Position numbers and translations under genes: made by a program | Part shown: in pieces, positions 8,338-17,793 of the stretch | How the letters are laid out: every line of letters begins with the position of its first letter | Position numbering within the stretch: position 1 is the first letter of the stretch | NCBI RefSeq assembly: GCF_020463795.1 | Contig: NZ_CP080025.1 | Coordinates: 2,787,501-2,851,500 of the forward strand | Source of the DNA: Echinicola marina | Lineage (GTDB): Bacteria; Bacteroidota; Bacteroidia; Cytophagales; Cyclobacteriaceae | Direction of reading: 5' to 3' | DNA: 64,000 bases | The notes under the pieces: generated by a model | What the model was told of the DNA's origin: nothing | The model's database searches: none | The model's input: the letters and a program-made list of their open reading frames with translations, nothing else

Positions 8338-9087
8338 TTATCTATGATTGTTTCGTTGGTGAAGGTGGTTCTTGAAATTTGTAAAATGGTTTTGCAATGT
8401 TAAATAATCTTCTTCGATATCTTCAAAGTTTACATCCTTAATTTTTTGTTCAAATTTCCCCGCTTCAATAAAAAGCTTTTTCGCTCCAAGTGTTCCAGAA
8501 TTCCCCTTTAATATATGAAGTTTTTCACCAATGTCAGCAAAACTGTTTTGTTTCACCAAATTCCCGATTTCATTAATTATTTCCTGTGCCTCTTCCATGA
8601 AATCTTCATAGACCATTTTGATGTTTTCATCTGAATTATATTTCTTGAGCTGGTCAAACACTTTTGCATCAAGGATTTCGGGGATTTCTGTGGGGATTTC
8701 TATGTTTCTTTTTTGCTTTTCAGAGTTGTATAGCTGATAATAGATGCTTTCGAGTAAGTGTTTTGGCTTAACTGGTTTTGCAATAAATTCATCGAATCCA
8801 GCAGAAAGAAAATATTCCCTGTCATTTTGATTGGAAAATGCAGAAATGGCAATTACAGGGGCGAGGGTTAGGTTTTCTTCCTTGATGATTTTGAGTGCGG
8901 TAATTCCATCCATTACAGGCATTTGGATGTCCATAAGGATGAGGTCATAGCATTGGTATTTTATTTTGCCAATTGCTTCTTGACCATTTTCGGCGGTTTC
9001 AAACTGATAATCATGGGAGATAATATTCTCAAAAACTTTACGGTTGAGATTATTGTCATCTACTATTAGTACCTTTTTATTTTCCAT
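8338..9087 (-). CDS. Receiver plus Hpt domain phosphorelay protein
   Basis: 249 residues. Residues 1-120 are a receiver domain with acidic pair Asp10-Asp11, phosphoacceptor Asp53 (LILMDIQMP) and the Lys of FIAKPVKP. After a linker, residues 145-240 form a histidine phosphotransfer helical bundle with the active His191 in LHILKGNSGTLGA. Such proteins pass phosphate between a hybrid kinase and a final receiver; the single-domain receiver just downstream is the obvious acceptor. The ATG at 9087 lies about 50 bases from the divergent miaA start. The matching kinase must be outside this window. Confidence 0.93.
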   Translation of the reverse strand: MENKKVLIVDDNNLNRKVFENIISHDYQFETAENGQEAIGKIKYQCYDLILMDIQMPVMDGITALKIIKEENLTLAPVIAISAFSNQNDREYFLSAGFDEFIAKPVKPKHLLESIYYQLYNSEKQKRNIEIPTEIPEILDAKVFDQLKKYNSDENIKMVYEDFMEEAQEIINEIGNLVKQNSFADIGEKLHILKGNSGTLGAKKLFIEAGKFEQKIKDVNFEDIEEDYLTLQNHFTNFKNHLHQRNNHR

Positions 9088-9101
9088 GACCTTATAATTA
9101 T

Positions 9102-9109
9102 TAATTTTG
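9102..9109 (+). promoter_or_regulatory. Candidate minus-7 box for miaA
   Basis: TAATTTTG is an exact TAnnTTTG box, 31 bases before the miaA ATG. I see no TTG at the expected minus-33 distance, so support is partial. Confidence 0.35.
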
Positions 9110-9140
9110 GACCAATTAATTCATACAATGAATACCTTTG

Positions 9141-10055
9141 ATGGCCTTGGAAAGCGATAAATATCTTGTAGTTGTTGTTGGACCTACGGCAGTAGGAAAA
9201 ACAAATTTGTGTATAAATTTAGCTAAAAATTTTGATACAGAAATTGTTTCTTCCGATAGTCGGCAGTTTTACAGGGAGATGCAGTTGGGTACAGCCAAGC
9301 CTAGTGAAGATGAGCTTAGTGAGGTAAGGCATCATTTTGTTAATAATCTTTCGATTTTTGAGGATTATGATGTTAGAAAGTTTGAAAAGGAGGCATTGGC
9401 ACTGATGGAAAAACTGTTTAAATCCCATGATGTGTTGATCATGACTGGGGGATCAGGACTGTTCGTCAATGCCATTTGTGAAGGGTTTGATGATATTCCA
9501 GATATAGATCCATCGATTAGGGAAAATCTTAATGAATTATATAATAAAGAAGGGATTACCGCTATCCAGCAAAAGCTCAAAGAACTTGATCCTGAATATT
9601 ATACTGCTGTGGATATCAATAACCCCCAACGATTGATCAGAGGATGTGAGGTGAGTTTGGGCACGGGTAAGCCATTTAGTAGTTATAGGATTAAGAAAAA
9701 AGTTAATAGGCCTTTTGAAATTATCAAAGTAGGCCTGGAAAGGACACGGGAAGAACTGTATGATCGGATAAATTATAGAATGGATTTGATGGTTGGAGCT
9801 GGACTGTTTGATGAGGCAGAGAAGCTGTTTCCCTACAGGGAATTGAACGCCTTGCAAACGGTGGGCTATTCAGAAATTTTTGGTTTTTTGGAAGGCGATT
9901 ATGACAAGGAAGAAGCCATTCGGCTCCTAAAAAGGAATTCGAGGCGTTATGCTAAAAGACAGTTTACATGGTTCAGAAGAGACGATGAAATCCGTTGGTT
10001 TTCTCCTGAGGATGAAGAGGGAATTCTTGCCTATATTCGGAGTCAAATAGCATGA
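9141..10055 (+). CDS. miaA: tRNA dimethylallyltransferase
   Basis: 304 residues from ATG 9141 (a TTG directly before it is not needed). The P-loop GPTAVGKT is at residues 14-21, followed by SSDSRQFYREMQLGTAKP and the RHHF region that binds tRNA and substrate; the KRNSRRYAKRQFTWFR segment near the C-terminus is typical. It transfers dimethylallyl from DMAPP to N6 of A37 in tRNAs reading UNN codons. MiaB and MiaE, the next enzymes on this base, are also encoded in this window. Its 3' end overlaps the convergent small gene by 13 bases. Confidence 0.97.
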   Translation: MALESDKYLVVVVGPTAVGKTNLCINLAKNFDTEIVSSDSRQFYREMQLGTAKPSEDELSEVRHHFVNNLSIFEDYDVRKFEKEALALMEKLFKSHDVLIMTGGSGLFVNAICEGFDDIPDIDPSIRENLNELYNKEGITAIQQKLKELDPEYYTAVDINNPQRLIRGCEVSLGTGKPFSSYRIKKKVNRPFEIIKVGLERTREELYDRINYRMDLMVGAGLFDEAEKLFPYRELNALQTVGYSEIFGFLEGDYDKEEAIRLLKRNSRRYAKRQFTWFRRDDEIRWFSPEDEEGILAYIRSQIA

Positions 10056-10375
10056 TAACCGAATGACTTGGCTACAAAACTGTATGGTTTGGTGATGATC
10101 AGTTCATTATGTTGGTGCCTGAGTAGTTTAGCCTTTCCCAAGAGGATCTTTGCTGTTTTGATTTTTTGCGGATCTAGACCCTTAGCCTTTTTGATTTCCA
10201 CTTCAATTTCATCCATGTTGAAGTTTTGATCTTTTTTTTCAAGATGCAAAGTTTCGGCCAACTGAGAGAGAGCGGTTTTGTATTGCTCTTTTTTTGCTTT
10301 GATGCTTTGGTTGACCACCAAGGCAAAGAGAAATACAAAACCACCAAATGTCAATAATATTGGAATGAACCCCAT
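10043..10375 (-). CDS. Small membrane-anchored protein of unknown function
   Basis: 110 residues from ATG 10375, chosen because it lies 2 bases after the pfkA stop and starts right before a membrane helix (GFIPILLTFGGFVFLFALVV, residues 2-21). The longer frame would overlap pfkA by 67 bases. After the helix comes a charged, helical region probably in the cytoplasm. No domain was recognised. It is likely cotranscribed with pfkA, and its 3' end overlaps miaA by 13 bases. Confidence 0.65.
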   Translation of the reverse strand: MGFIPILLTFGGFVFLFALVVNQSIKAKKEQYKTALSQLAETLHLEKKDQNFNMDEIEVEIKKAKGLDPQKIKTAKILLGKAKLLRHQHNELIITKPYSFVAKSFGYHAI

Positions 10376-10377
10376 GT

Positions 10378-11349
10378 CTAGATACTTAGGATTTCTATAA
10401 GTTTTAGGGTGTCTCTGTTCAGGGGCTTGTTTTTGGTGATGCAATCTTCAAAACTGGTGTATACCACTTCGTCATGAATGATGCCCGCCATGCAGTTAGC
10501 CTTTCCGTTTATAAGTCCTTCAACAGCTGCCATGCCACATCTACTGGCCAGCATTCTGTCTTTTCCTGTTGGGTTACCACCTCTTTGGATGTGTCCAAGC
10601 GTGGTTACTTTAAAGTCCTTGGAATCATCATTGATGGTGTTTTTTACTTTTTCCATGATTTCTGCGGCATTGCCTTCTTCGTCACCCTCTGCCACCACGA
10701 TTACACTGGATGTTTTGCTTTTGGAACTGGTGAGCTTTTCCACCACTTCGTTCAATGTGGTTTTGGTTTCAGGGACCATTACCATTTCGGCACCTCCTCC
10801 AAGGCCGCATTCTACTGCTATATAACCGCTGTCCCTTCCCATTACTTCAATGAAGAAAATGCGGTCATGGGCTGCAGCAGTATCTCTGATTTTATCTATA
10901 GCTTCTAGGGCTGTGTTGATGGCCGTGTCAAAACCTATAGTGAAATCGGTACCATAAATATCATTATCGATGGTGCCAGGACAGCCTATTGTTGGGATAC
11001 CAAATTCTTCATAAAATACTTTGGCTCCTGTAAAAGTGCCATCTCCACCAATGGCCACTAGTCCTTCGATCCCATGTTTTTTTAATTGTTCATAAGCTTT
11101 TTGTCTACCTTCTTTTGTTCTGAAATCAACACTTCTGGCTGATTTGAGGATGGTTCCGCCTCTTTGAACAATATTACTTACGGCATGGGATTCCATTAGA
11201 TTGATTTCTCCTTTGATCATCCCGTCATATCCATACATGATGCCATAAACTTCAAGTCCGTGATAAATCCCTGTTCGTACGACTGCCCTGATACAGGCAT
11301 TCATTCCAGGAGCATCTCCACCTGATGTTAAAACAGCTATTTTCTTCAT
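10378..11349 (-). CDS. pfkA: ATP-dependent 6-phosphofructokinase
   Basis: 323 residues, the usual bacterial PfkA length. The ATP site has TSGGDAPGMNACIR at the start and GGDGTFTGA; the catalytic region is PGTIDNDIYGTDFTIGFDTA, with the conserved Asp residues of the TIDND loop. The Gly in GGDGT is the feature usual for ATP rather than pyrophosphate use. It phosphorylates fructose 6-phosphate, the committed step of glycolysis. It starts a leftward pair with the small membrane protein gene. Confidence 0.97.
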   Translation of the reverse strand: MKKIAVLTSGGDAPGMNACIRAVVRTGIYHGLEVYGIMYGYDGMIKGEINLMESHAVSNIVQRGGTILKSARSVDFRTKEGRQKAYEQLKKHGIEGLVAIGGDGTFTGAKVFYEEFGIPTIGCPGTIDNDIYGTDFTIGFDTAINTALEAIDKIRDTAAAHDRIFFIEVMGRDSGYIAVECGLGGGAEMVMVPETKTTLNEVVEKLTSSKSKTSSVIVVAEGDEEGNAAEIMEKVKNTINDDSKDFKVTTLGHIQRGGNPTGKDRMLASRCGMAAVEGLINGKANCMAGIIHDEVVYTSFEDCITKNKPLNRDTLKLIEILSI

Positions 11350-12367
11350 TGGTTTAATTAGGTTTTTTAGTGGGCTAAAATTAAGGATTAATGAATGGAA
11401 TTTTAATTAATTTGGTGAATTCTTTTCTGTTAAAGGGCCTTGTTGAGCTGCCTTTGAAATTGTCGTAAATGGTAAATAAATAATTTTTATTCCATGCCTA
11501 GGTATTGTTTGAGGTGTTAAATACGATATTTTGGTGATTTTTTTTGAATTATCACTTGCCTTGTTATATTTGTTATTACTTAAATATGCAAAATAAAATT
11601 TCATGAATAACACATGGTGATCAAACAAGTTTTGTGTTGTTCAGATCTAGATATTTGTTTTTCATATTTTGTTAGGATTTATATAGCTCGATAGTTAAAA
11701 ATAATTATATATGAAATAAAACCTTTACATTGAATGATTTCTTCTTTTGGAGGTAGACTATTGGTAGATGGTTTTCATAGATAAGGGGCAATTGATCCGA
11801 CTTGTCCTAAGTCATAAGGTTTGGAATAATCAAGGAAGACTTAATTGATCCTGATATTTAGTTTATGATCACCCCATATTGAAGAAGTTATTTAGTATAG
11901 TGCTTAAGAGTGTTTAAAAGTCTAAGCAGCTCTAAAAAATTATTTTAGGCCTTGATAATTGCTTTCTTGACTAATCATAATATCAGTTTGGTCAGGCATG
12001 AATGGATTATCAACTATACTTGAATTTTATCACCAAGAGAACAGCGTTATTTTGGATCAATTTTCTAGACCACACACCATTGGAAAATAGATCAACTACC
12101 TACCACATGCAGCCTTACCTTATTGTAATTTAATTACAATAGGAGTATTTGCTATCTGCTTAAATGTTGAGATACTTCATAGGGAAGTGATTTCCGTCTA
12201 ACTACCAGTTGGTAATGCTAAAGTCAAATGCCCACACCACTTGATTTTGCAATGCCTGAGGAGGTTGCTGTATGATTTGTCTTTAGAAATGAAGCGGGCA
12301 GTAGGATTATTATGGCGGGCTGTTTTGCATCGTATTTTGACGTTAAATGGACACTGAATTTTATACA
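11350..12367. other. Gene-free kilobase between pfkA and the T9SS cargo gene
   Basis: About 1.0 kb without a convincing gene. It is AT-rich with stops in all frames, apart from a somewhat more GC-rich block at about 12180-12340. It contains a 9-base inverted repeat at 12121-12141 and a weak hairpin near 11932-11950. No tRNA, known riboswitch or transposase remnant was recognised. It must hold the promoters of both divergent neighbours, but no perfect TAnnTTTG box was found close to the 12368 start. Confidence 0.6.
12121..12141. repeat. Inverted repeat, possible operator
   Basis: Perfect 9-base arms TATTGTAAT and ATTACAATA around a TTA spacer, in the otherwise empty region about 230 bases before the secreted Ig-like protein gene. 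The symmetry and length suit a dimeric repressor site. There is no T run after it that would suggest a terminator. Confidence 0.4.
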
Positions 12368-15300
12368 ATGAAGAGAAATCTACTTTCAATTATTTTGGGA
12401 ATTGTCTTTCTGCTTTCGGCATCCCCGTTCGTATATGCCGAGGCCGGTAAATTACCCATCATTTCCACCACACCCGGATATACGGAGTTTGAACCAGGTA
12501 AGGGGGCTGTAGTTATTGATGCTGGAGTGACTGTCTCGGACGAGGATTCAGAAAGGGCTTCCAAGGCTATTGTTAAGCTATCAAACCGACCTGATGGAGG
12601 TAATGAGTTCATTACTATTGGTCCAGAGGTAGTTGATTTGGCCGAAGATAATGGCCTTGTCATTAATTATGATTTTACCAAAGGAGAATTGACCATCGAA
12701 GGCTTGGCAAGTTTTGCTCTTTATCAGCAAATCCTTCAACAGCTCAATTATAATAATGTGTCCATGATTCCGGATATTGCTGACAGACTTGTGCAGTTTA
12801 CGGTCTATGATGAAGAAGGTAATGTCAGTGAGAGTAAGACCAGAGTTATTCAGATTAAGAATGTACAAGCGGTCATTACCAATGTGGAAATATCAGATGA
12901 AGGATGGTATGGCATTGGAGAGGGGCTTGAAATTAGCTTGATTTTTAATAGGCCTGTTTTTGTTGCCGAGGGCAGCCCGTATTTTTTGGTAAGTATAGGA
13001 GGAGAAGAAGTGAAGTTTCTCTATAATGCGGGCTCAGGTACTACAGAGTTGAAGTTTACTTATGCTGTGGAGGAGAATAAAATGGATGAGGATGGAATTG
13101 AAGTCAATCCTGAGGTATTGCTAGATGGTGCAGTTATAAAAGACAGTGTGGGTGAATTGGCCGATTTGAGTATAGGGAATTTTCCAGATCCTTCTGGTAT
13201 TAAGGTCGATGGCGTTCGCCCATATGGACTTGAATTGACTTTGCCCGCAGATGGTGCTTACTCTGTTTGTGATGAAAATACTTTAAAGTTTAGCATGACA
13301 ATAAGTGAAGCTGTTCAGCTAGAAGGAACTGGATTGGTTCTGAATTTTATGATGGATTCAGGACCTCGTCAGGCCACTTTTATTGCTGAGGAAAGCAATG
13401 CTGAATTATTAGTATTTACTTATACTATAGCTGCAGGAGATGCTGAAGCTGATGGGGTAGAGATTGTTGGATTAACACTTGGAGATTTAAATATTCTTGA
13501 CCAGGCCAATAATGCATTGACTGATTTGGGCTTGGTCAGAACCGAAGTGAAAGGAGAAAATAATATCACTATCGATGGTACCGCTCCAGCAGCTCCTACT
13601 ATAACTGCTATTACGCCAGATTCAGGAGCTAATTCAACTGATGGAATTACCAATACCAATGGATTGAGCATCATTGGGACAGCTATTGGAGGGGTGACTA
13701 TTAAAGTTATGATTAATAATGAGGCGTTAGGAGAAACAACTGCGGATGCAGAAGGGAATTGGCAATTAGATATAAGCGACTTAGACCTGGCAGAAGGGAA
13801 TTTTACAGTGACAGTTTCGGCGGTGGATGAGTCATGCAATGAAAGCGCACCAAGCAGTGAGTTTAAATTTCAAATAGATCAAACGGGGCCAGTTTTAACA
13901 GCAAAAATTGTTGAAGTGGCATTAGGAGAAGACGGCACTGTGGTGGTGACACCGGAAATGTTAATAGAAACTGTAACGGATAATTTTACGTCCACAAATG
14001 AAATAGCTTTTCAACTCTCCAAAAGTGATTTTGCCTGCGAAGATGTTGGGGAAAATAAAGTGGCTTTAACTGCAACCGATTTGGCAGGCAATGCCACTAC
14101 CATTGAGCTTATGATAACCGTGGTAAGCAATGAAATGCCTGAATTGATCATTGAAGATTTAGCATTGGAACTAGATGTGGAAGGCCAAATAGAAATTGCT
14201 TACACAGATGTGGTAAAGGGTTTTGCAGGTGGTTGTTATGAAATGGATGATTATAACTTTACTCTAAGTAAAAGTCTTTTTACCTGTTCAGATATTGGAA
14301 ATCAGCTTGTTACCTTGACCAGTACCGCTCCGAATGGTGAAGTGACCGAGTATGAGGTTGACGTAAGTGTGGTGGATGCCCTGGCACCAGTGATTTCTGG
14401 TATAGAAGGGAATATAGATGTATATGTAGGAGCCTCAGGAGAGTATGTATTGACGGATGTTATTCCTGAATTTGAAATTTCTGACAACTGTACTGTCTTT
14501 AATACATCTCAAATTCCTGCTTCTGGAACCGTGTTAAGCGGTTATAATGAACCTATTGAAATAAAAGTCCAAGCTGAAGATGCCAGTGGGAATGTTCAGG
14601 AAGCGGTGTTTACCATTACCCTTAAAAGTCAGATCATAGCAAGTCTCGTAGAGCCAGAAATCATCACGGTGAGTTGGGGGACTGGCATAGAAGAATTGCC
14701 TCTTCCGGAACAAATTGAGGTGGTACTGCTTTCTGGGGAAACAGTAATGTTAGAAGTGAATTGGGATATGTCAGGTTATGATGCAATGGTTCCTGGAATG
14801 TATAGCAGTGTTGGAGAATTGGTGCTGGCTGGTGACTTGGCAAATGTGAATCAATTACAGCCTAGTATGGTCATCATGGTATTGGAAAAAGAGTTGCCAA
14901 TAGATATCGAATTGAGTGATGATGAATTTTCTGTAGAGGATAATCCTGAAGCGCCATTGGGCACACTTACGACCATTGATCCAGATGATGATATTCATAC
15001 TTATGACTTATCGGGTGAAAATTCTGATGAACAATATTTCTATATTTTAGGGGATAGGATTTTTTATACCCCTGAAAATATGCCTGAGGGTCAAAGTGAA
15101 TTTACCATTTCGGTCACCAGCACAGATAGGTTGGGCAATACCATTTCTAAAACTTTTGTAATCACCAGAACCAAGCCAGCATTAGATGATTTGAACATTC
15201 CTAATGTGTTTACTCCAAACGGAGATGGAATTAATGATAGATGGGGTGTCTCGGCTCTCCAGTTTTATGAAGCGGTGAAGGTGATGGTGTTCGAAAGGAG

Positions 15301-15454
15301 TGGTAAAATGGTCTTTGTGACCTTCGATCCTACAGAAAGATGGGATGGGAAATATGAAGGTGTTGATTTGCCAGTAGGTAGTTACTATTTCATCATTGAA
15401 ATAGGAAGTGAAGGACAAAAGAGAAGGGGAGTAGTAACCTTGATCAGGGATTAG
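12368..15454 (+). CDS. Large secreted Ig-like protein with T9SS type B sorting domain
   Basis: 1028 residues from ATG 12368, chosen over the upstream ATG at 12347 because it gives a clean signal peptide (KRNLLSIILGIVFLLSASP, cleavage after VYA). Then follow cadherin/Ig-like modules: residues about 30-190, two similar modules ending in VDG.RPYG and IDGTAPAAP, a bacterial Ig domain (GLSIIGTAIGGVTIKV to SAVDESCNESAP), and several HYR-like modules. The last 85 residues (NIPNVFTPNGDGINDRWGV to the end) are the gliding motility-associated C-terminal domain that directs export through the type IX system. Acidic and low in Cys, it is probably a cell-surface or matrix protein. The next gene encodes a PorP/SprF-like partner. 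Confidence 0.88.
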   Translation: MKRNLLSIILGIVFLLSASPFVYAEAGKLPIISTTPGYTEFEPGKGAVVIDAGVTVSDEDSERASKAIVKLSNRPDGGNEFITIGPEVVDLAEDNGLVINYDFTKGELTIEGLASFALYQQILQQLNYNNVSMIPDIADRLVQFTVYDEEGNVSESKTRVIQIKNVQAVITNVEISDEGWYGIGEGLEISLIFNRPVFVAEGSPYFLVSIGGEEVKFLYNAGSGTTELKFTYAVEENKMDEDGIEVNPEVLLDGAVIKDSVGELADLSIGNFPDPSGIKVDGVRPYGLELTLPADGAYSVCDENTLKFSMTISEAVQLEGTGLVLNFMMDSGPRQATFIAEESNAELLVFTYTIAAGDAEADGVEIVGLTLGDLNILDQANNALTDLGLVRTEVKGENNITIDGTAPAAPTITAITPDSGANSTDGITNTNGLSIIGTAIGGVTIKVMINNEALGETTADAEGNWQLDISDLDLAEGNFTVTVSAVDESCNESAPSSEFKFQIDQTGPVLTAKIVEVALGEDGTVVVTPEMLIETVTDNFTSTNEIAFQLSKSDFACEDVGENKVALTATDLAGNATTIELMITVVSNEMPELIIEDLALELDVEGQIEIAYTDVVKGFAGGCYEMDDYNFTLSKSLFTCSDIGNQLVTLTSTAPNGEVTEYEVDVSVVDALAPVISGIEGNIDVYVGASGEYVLTDVIPEFEISDNCTVFNTSQIPASGTVLSGYNEPIEIKVQAEDASGNVQEAVFTITLKSQIIASLVEPEIITVSWGTGIEELPLPEQIEVVLLSGETVMLEVNWDMSGYDAMVPGMYSSVGELVLAGDLANVNQLQPSMVIMVLEKELPIDIELSDDEFSVEDNPEAPLGTLTTIDPDDDIHTYDLSGENSDEQYFYILGDRIFYTPENMPEGQSEFTISVTSTDRLGNTISKTFVITRTKPALDDLNIPNVFTPNGDGINDRWGVSALQFYEAVKVMVFERSGKMVFVTFDPTERWDGKYEGVDLPVGSYYFIIEIGSEGQKRRGVVTLIRD

Positions 15455-15480
15455 GCAGCACTAAAGAAAACAGAAAAAAG

Positions 15481-16428
15481 ATGAAGAGGATATTAATTAT
15501 ATTGATCGTTTTGTTTCCGCTAGTGCTGGGGATGGCACATGCGCAAAGCCGAAAATATATCAGTCATTTCAGTAACTTTAAAAGTTATTATAATCCCAGT
15601 TTGGTAGCACATGGGGGAAGTGTTGCCCAAAGTATAGTCAGGAATCAATGGGGAGGGTTGCCCGGGGCACCAAAAACTATTTTGGGTAGTGTCGAGGGGG
15701 ATTTTTCCCAATTAAGAAAGCTAGATAGTATTGGGATAGTTGGCAGAAATGCAGCTGGATTGGTCGTGTTGTTTGATCAACATGGTCCATTTTCCGAGAC
15801 TGAAATATTATTGAACTATACCAATCGGATCAGAATTACCGAAAACCATATGTTAGGCTTGGGGATTGGGATGAAATACCTGAATACTGAACTGGATGGG
15901 ACCAAGCTTTCTCCAGAGCAAGAGAATGACCCCGGCTTATCCAGGTATATGGGCGGTTTTGCTGAAAGTAAGGTGTTTGATTTTAACTTAGGGATAAGCT
16001 TGATCAACAAGCAATATTATCTTTCTTATTCGCTTCAAAACGTCAGTGGAGCAGAGATTTCCAGTGGAGATGATTTTTATGAAGGAAGGGCTCCCATCTC
16101 AAATTTGCAGGCTGGATTCAGGGGGATGCTCAGTCCTAATGTAGGTTTAGTAGGGAATATGCTATACAGGATGCAGAAAGATTTGCCTTTTCATCAAGAA
16201 TTTAATGTGAAAGCAGTGATGATGGAGAAAGTATGGTTGGGAGTTGGACACAGGGTGGACTATGCGACCAATCTTCAGGCAGGATTTATGTTTGATCGTT
16301 TTAGGGTAGGGTATGTGTATGAAATGTCCACCAAAAGAAATTCCAAAATGTACGGAAGTACACATGAGTTTATGGTGTCTTTTAGTTTGTTTGAAAAAGG
16401 GAAGCAAGGAGTTATGGGCATTTGGTAA
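15481..16428 (+). CDS. PorP/SprF family type IX secretion membrane protein
   Basis: 315 residues with a signal peptide (MKRILIILIVLFPLVLGMAHA) followed by the family opening YISHFSNFKSYYNPSLVAHGG, equivalent to the Q.S.Y..N....NPA start of PorP/SprF proteins. Alternating hydrophobic strands predict an outer membrane beta barrel. Family members are often encoded directly after a large type B sorted protein and are thought to help secrete or anchor it. The spacing here is 26 bases on the same strand, so they are likely one operon and a cargo-partner pair. A terminator follows. Confidence 0.88.
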   Translation: MKRILIILIVLFPLVLGMAHAQSRKYISHFSNFKSYYNPSLVAHGGSVAQSIVRNQWGGLPGAPKTILGSVEGDFSQLRKLDSIGIVGRNAAGLVVLFDQHGPFSETEILLNYTNRIRITENHMLGLGIGMKYLNTELDGTKLSPEQENDPGLSRYMGGFAESKVFDFNLGISLINKQYYLSYSLQNVSGAEISSGDDFYEGRAPISNLQAGFRGMLSPNVGLVGNMLYRMQKDLPFHQEFNVKAVMMEKVWLGVGHRVDYATNLQAGFMFDRFRVGYVYEMSTKRNSKMYGSTHEFMVSFSLFEKGKQGVMGIW

Positions 16429-16456
16429 ATATTTGATTTTCCTCAATTAATAAATG

Positions 16457-16488
16457 AAAAAATCGTGCTGTCTCAGTACGATTTTTTT
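16457..16488 (+). terminator. Rho-independent terminator after the PorP/SprF gene
   Basis: Stem AAAAAATCGTGCTG with CAGTACGATTTTTT around a 3-base loop; one G-U pair, and the T run completes it. Confidence 0.85.
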
Positions 16489-16588
16489 GATTTAACTTGC
16501 TGAATTTCTTGTATATTGTAGAAGAGGGGGATTTGAAAGGATTTTTTCATGGTGAGCTTTTCACTCCCATTTATGTGTATAGAATATC

Positions 16589-16615
16589 TTGGTAGCAATA
16601 AATGTTCTAAATTTG
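16589..16615 (+). promoter_or_regulatory. Candidate promoter of the UDP-sugar epimerase gene
   Basis: An exact TAnnTTTG box (TAAATTTG, 16608-16615) lies 34 bases before the start codon at 16650. A TTG at 16589-16591 precedes it with a 16-base spacer, slightly short of the usual range. Confidence 0.42.
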
Positions 16616-16649
16616 AACTTAGAAAAAGAATGAAAAACATGAATCGCCT

Positions 16650-17690
16650 ATGAAATTTTTGGTAACAGGTGCAGCGGGATTTATTGGCTTTGCATTGGCA
16701 AAAAGACTTTTGGAAGAGGGGCATGAGGTAGTAGGTCTAGACAGTATCAATGATTATTATGATGTAAACCTTAAGTATGGAAGGCTAGCGGATTTAGGCC
16801 TGGATATAACAAAAGTGAAAAGTGCCAAGGGGGAGGAGGTGAAATCTTCAGCGGGTTTTTCTTTTTATAAAATGAAGCTTGAGGATAGCAATGGGTTAAT
16901 GGAGATTTTCGCCAAGGAGAAATTTGATATAGTGGTTAATTTAGCCGCACAGGCTGGAGTGCGTTATTCCTTGGAAAACCCAATGGCCTATATTGATGCG
17001 AATATCGTAGGTTTTATTAACGTGTTAGAGGCTTGCAGACACTTTCCAGTTAAGCATTTGGTATATGCCTCCTCCAGTTCAGTTTATGGGGCTAATAAAA
17101 AGATTCCTTTTTCTTCTTCTGATAATGTAGATCATCCTGTAAGTCTTTATGCAGCCACTAAGAAGTCCAATGAACTTATGGCGCATACCTACAGCCACCT
17201 TTATGGAATTCCTACCACGGGATTAAGATTTTTTACGGTATATGGACCTTGGGGAAGGCCGGATATGGCGATGTTTTTGTTTACAGATGCCATAGTGAAA
17301 GGAAGGCCCCTGAAGGTTTTTAACCAAGGTGAGATGCAAAGAGATTTTACCTATATAGATGATATAGTAGAAGGAGTTTATAGGGTGTCATTAAAGATAC
17401 CAGAAGTAAAAGGAACAGGGAAGGATACTGTAGATTCACAGGTACCGTATAAAATTTATAATATTGGAAATTCCAAATCCGTTAATTTGATGGATTTTAT
17501 AAAGGCCATTGAAAAGGAACTGGGAAAGAAAGCCATTTTGGATATGCAACCAATGCAAGCGGGAGATGTTCCTGTTACCTATGCAGATGTTTCAGAGCTA
17601 GCGAATGATACTGGCTATCAGCCCAATACGGCTATTGAGAAAGGGGTGTCTTCTTTTGTGTCTTGGTACAAGGACTATTATGGGCTTTAG
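16650..17690 (+). CDS. NAD-dependent epimerase, UDP-glucuronate 4-epimerase-like
   Basis: 346 residues. Rossmann motif GAAGFIG near residues 8-14, SSSSVYG before the catalytic motif YAATK (Tyr and Lys of the SDR triad), and the RFFTVYGPWGRPDMA substrate loop typical of UDP-glucuronate 4-epimerases and their CapI/LspL relatives. The early segment LDSINDYYDVNLKYGRL is also typical of that branch. It would supply UDP-galacturonate for surface polysaccharide. rfbB follows about 100 bases downstream and the export pair comes after it. Another uronate or hexose epimerase activity cannot be excluded. Confidence 0.88.
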   Translation: MKFLVTGAAGFIGFALAKRLLEEGHEVVGLDSINDYYDVNLKYGRLADLGLDITKVKSAKGEEVKSSAGFSFYKMKLEDSNGLMEIFAKEKFDIVVNLAAQAGVRYSLENPMAYIDANIVGFINVLEACRHFPVKHLVYASSSSVYGANKKIPFSSSDNVDHPVSLYAATKKSNELMAHTYSHLYGIPTTGLRFFTVYGPWGRPDMAMFLFTDAIVKGRPLKVFNQGEMQRDFTYIDDIVEGVYRVSLKIPEVKGTGKDTVDSQVPYKIYNIGNSKSVNLMDFIKAIEKELGKKAILDMQPMQAGDVPVTYADVSELANDTGYQPNTAIEKGVSSFVSWYKDYYGL

Positions 17691-17723
17691 TTAAGTAAAA
17701 TGTGTGATTGTCCTTCACGGTGT

Positions 17724-17731
17724 TAGCTTTG
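17724..17731 (+). promoter_or_regulatory. Candidate minus-7 box for rfbB
   Basis: TAGCTTTG fits TAnnTTTG. It lies inside the longer rfbB frame, so if used it would force translation to begin at ATG 17794. No well-spaced TTG box was seen. Confidence 0.3.
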
Positions 17732-17793
17732 CAAGCCCGTTGGGACAATCAAGTTTCCAGGAAGTTTTTGGGACTTCAGTACAAAATATACAA

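Noticed and set aside
12198-12389. Leftward 63-residue frame before the secreted Ig-like gene
   Set aside because: Cys-, Lys- and Asn-rich product without a recognisable fold, overlapping the start of the real gene; no supporting start signal.
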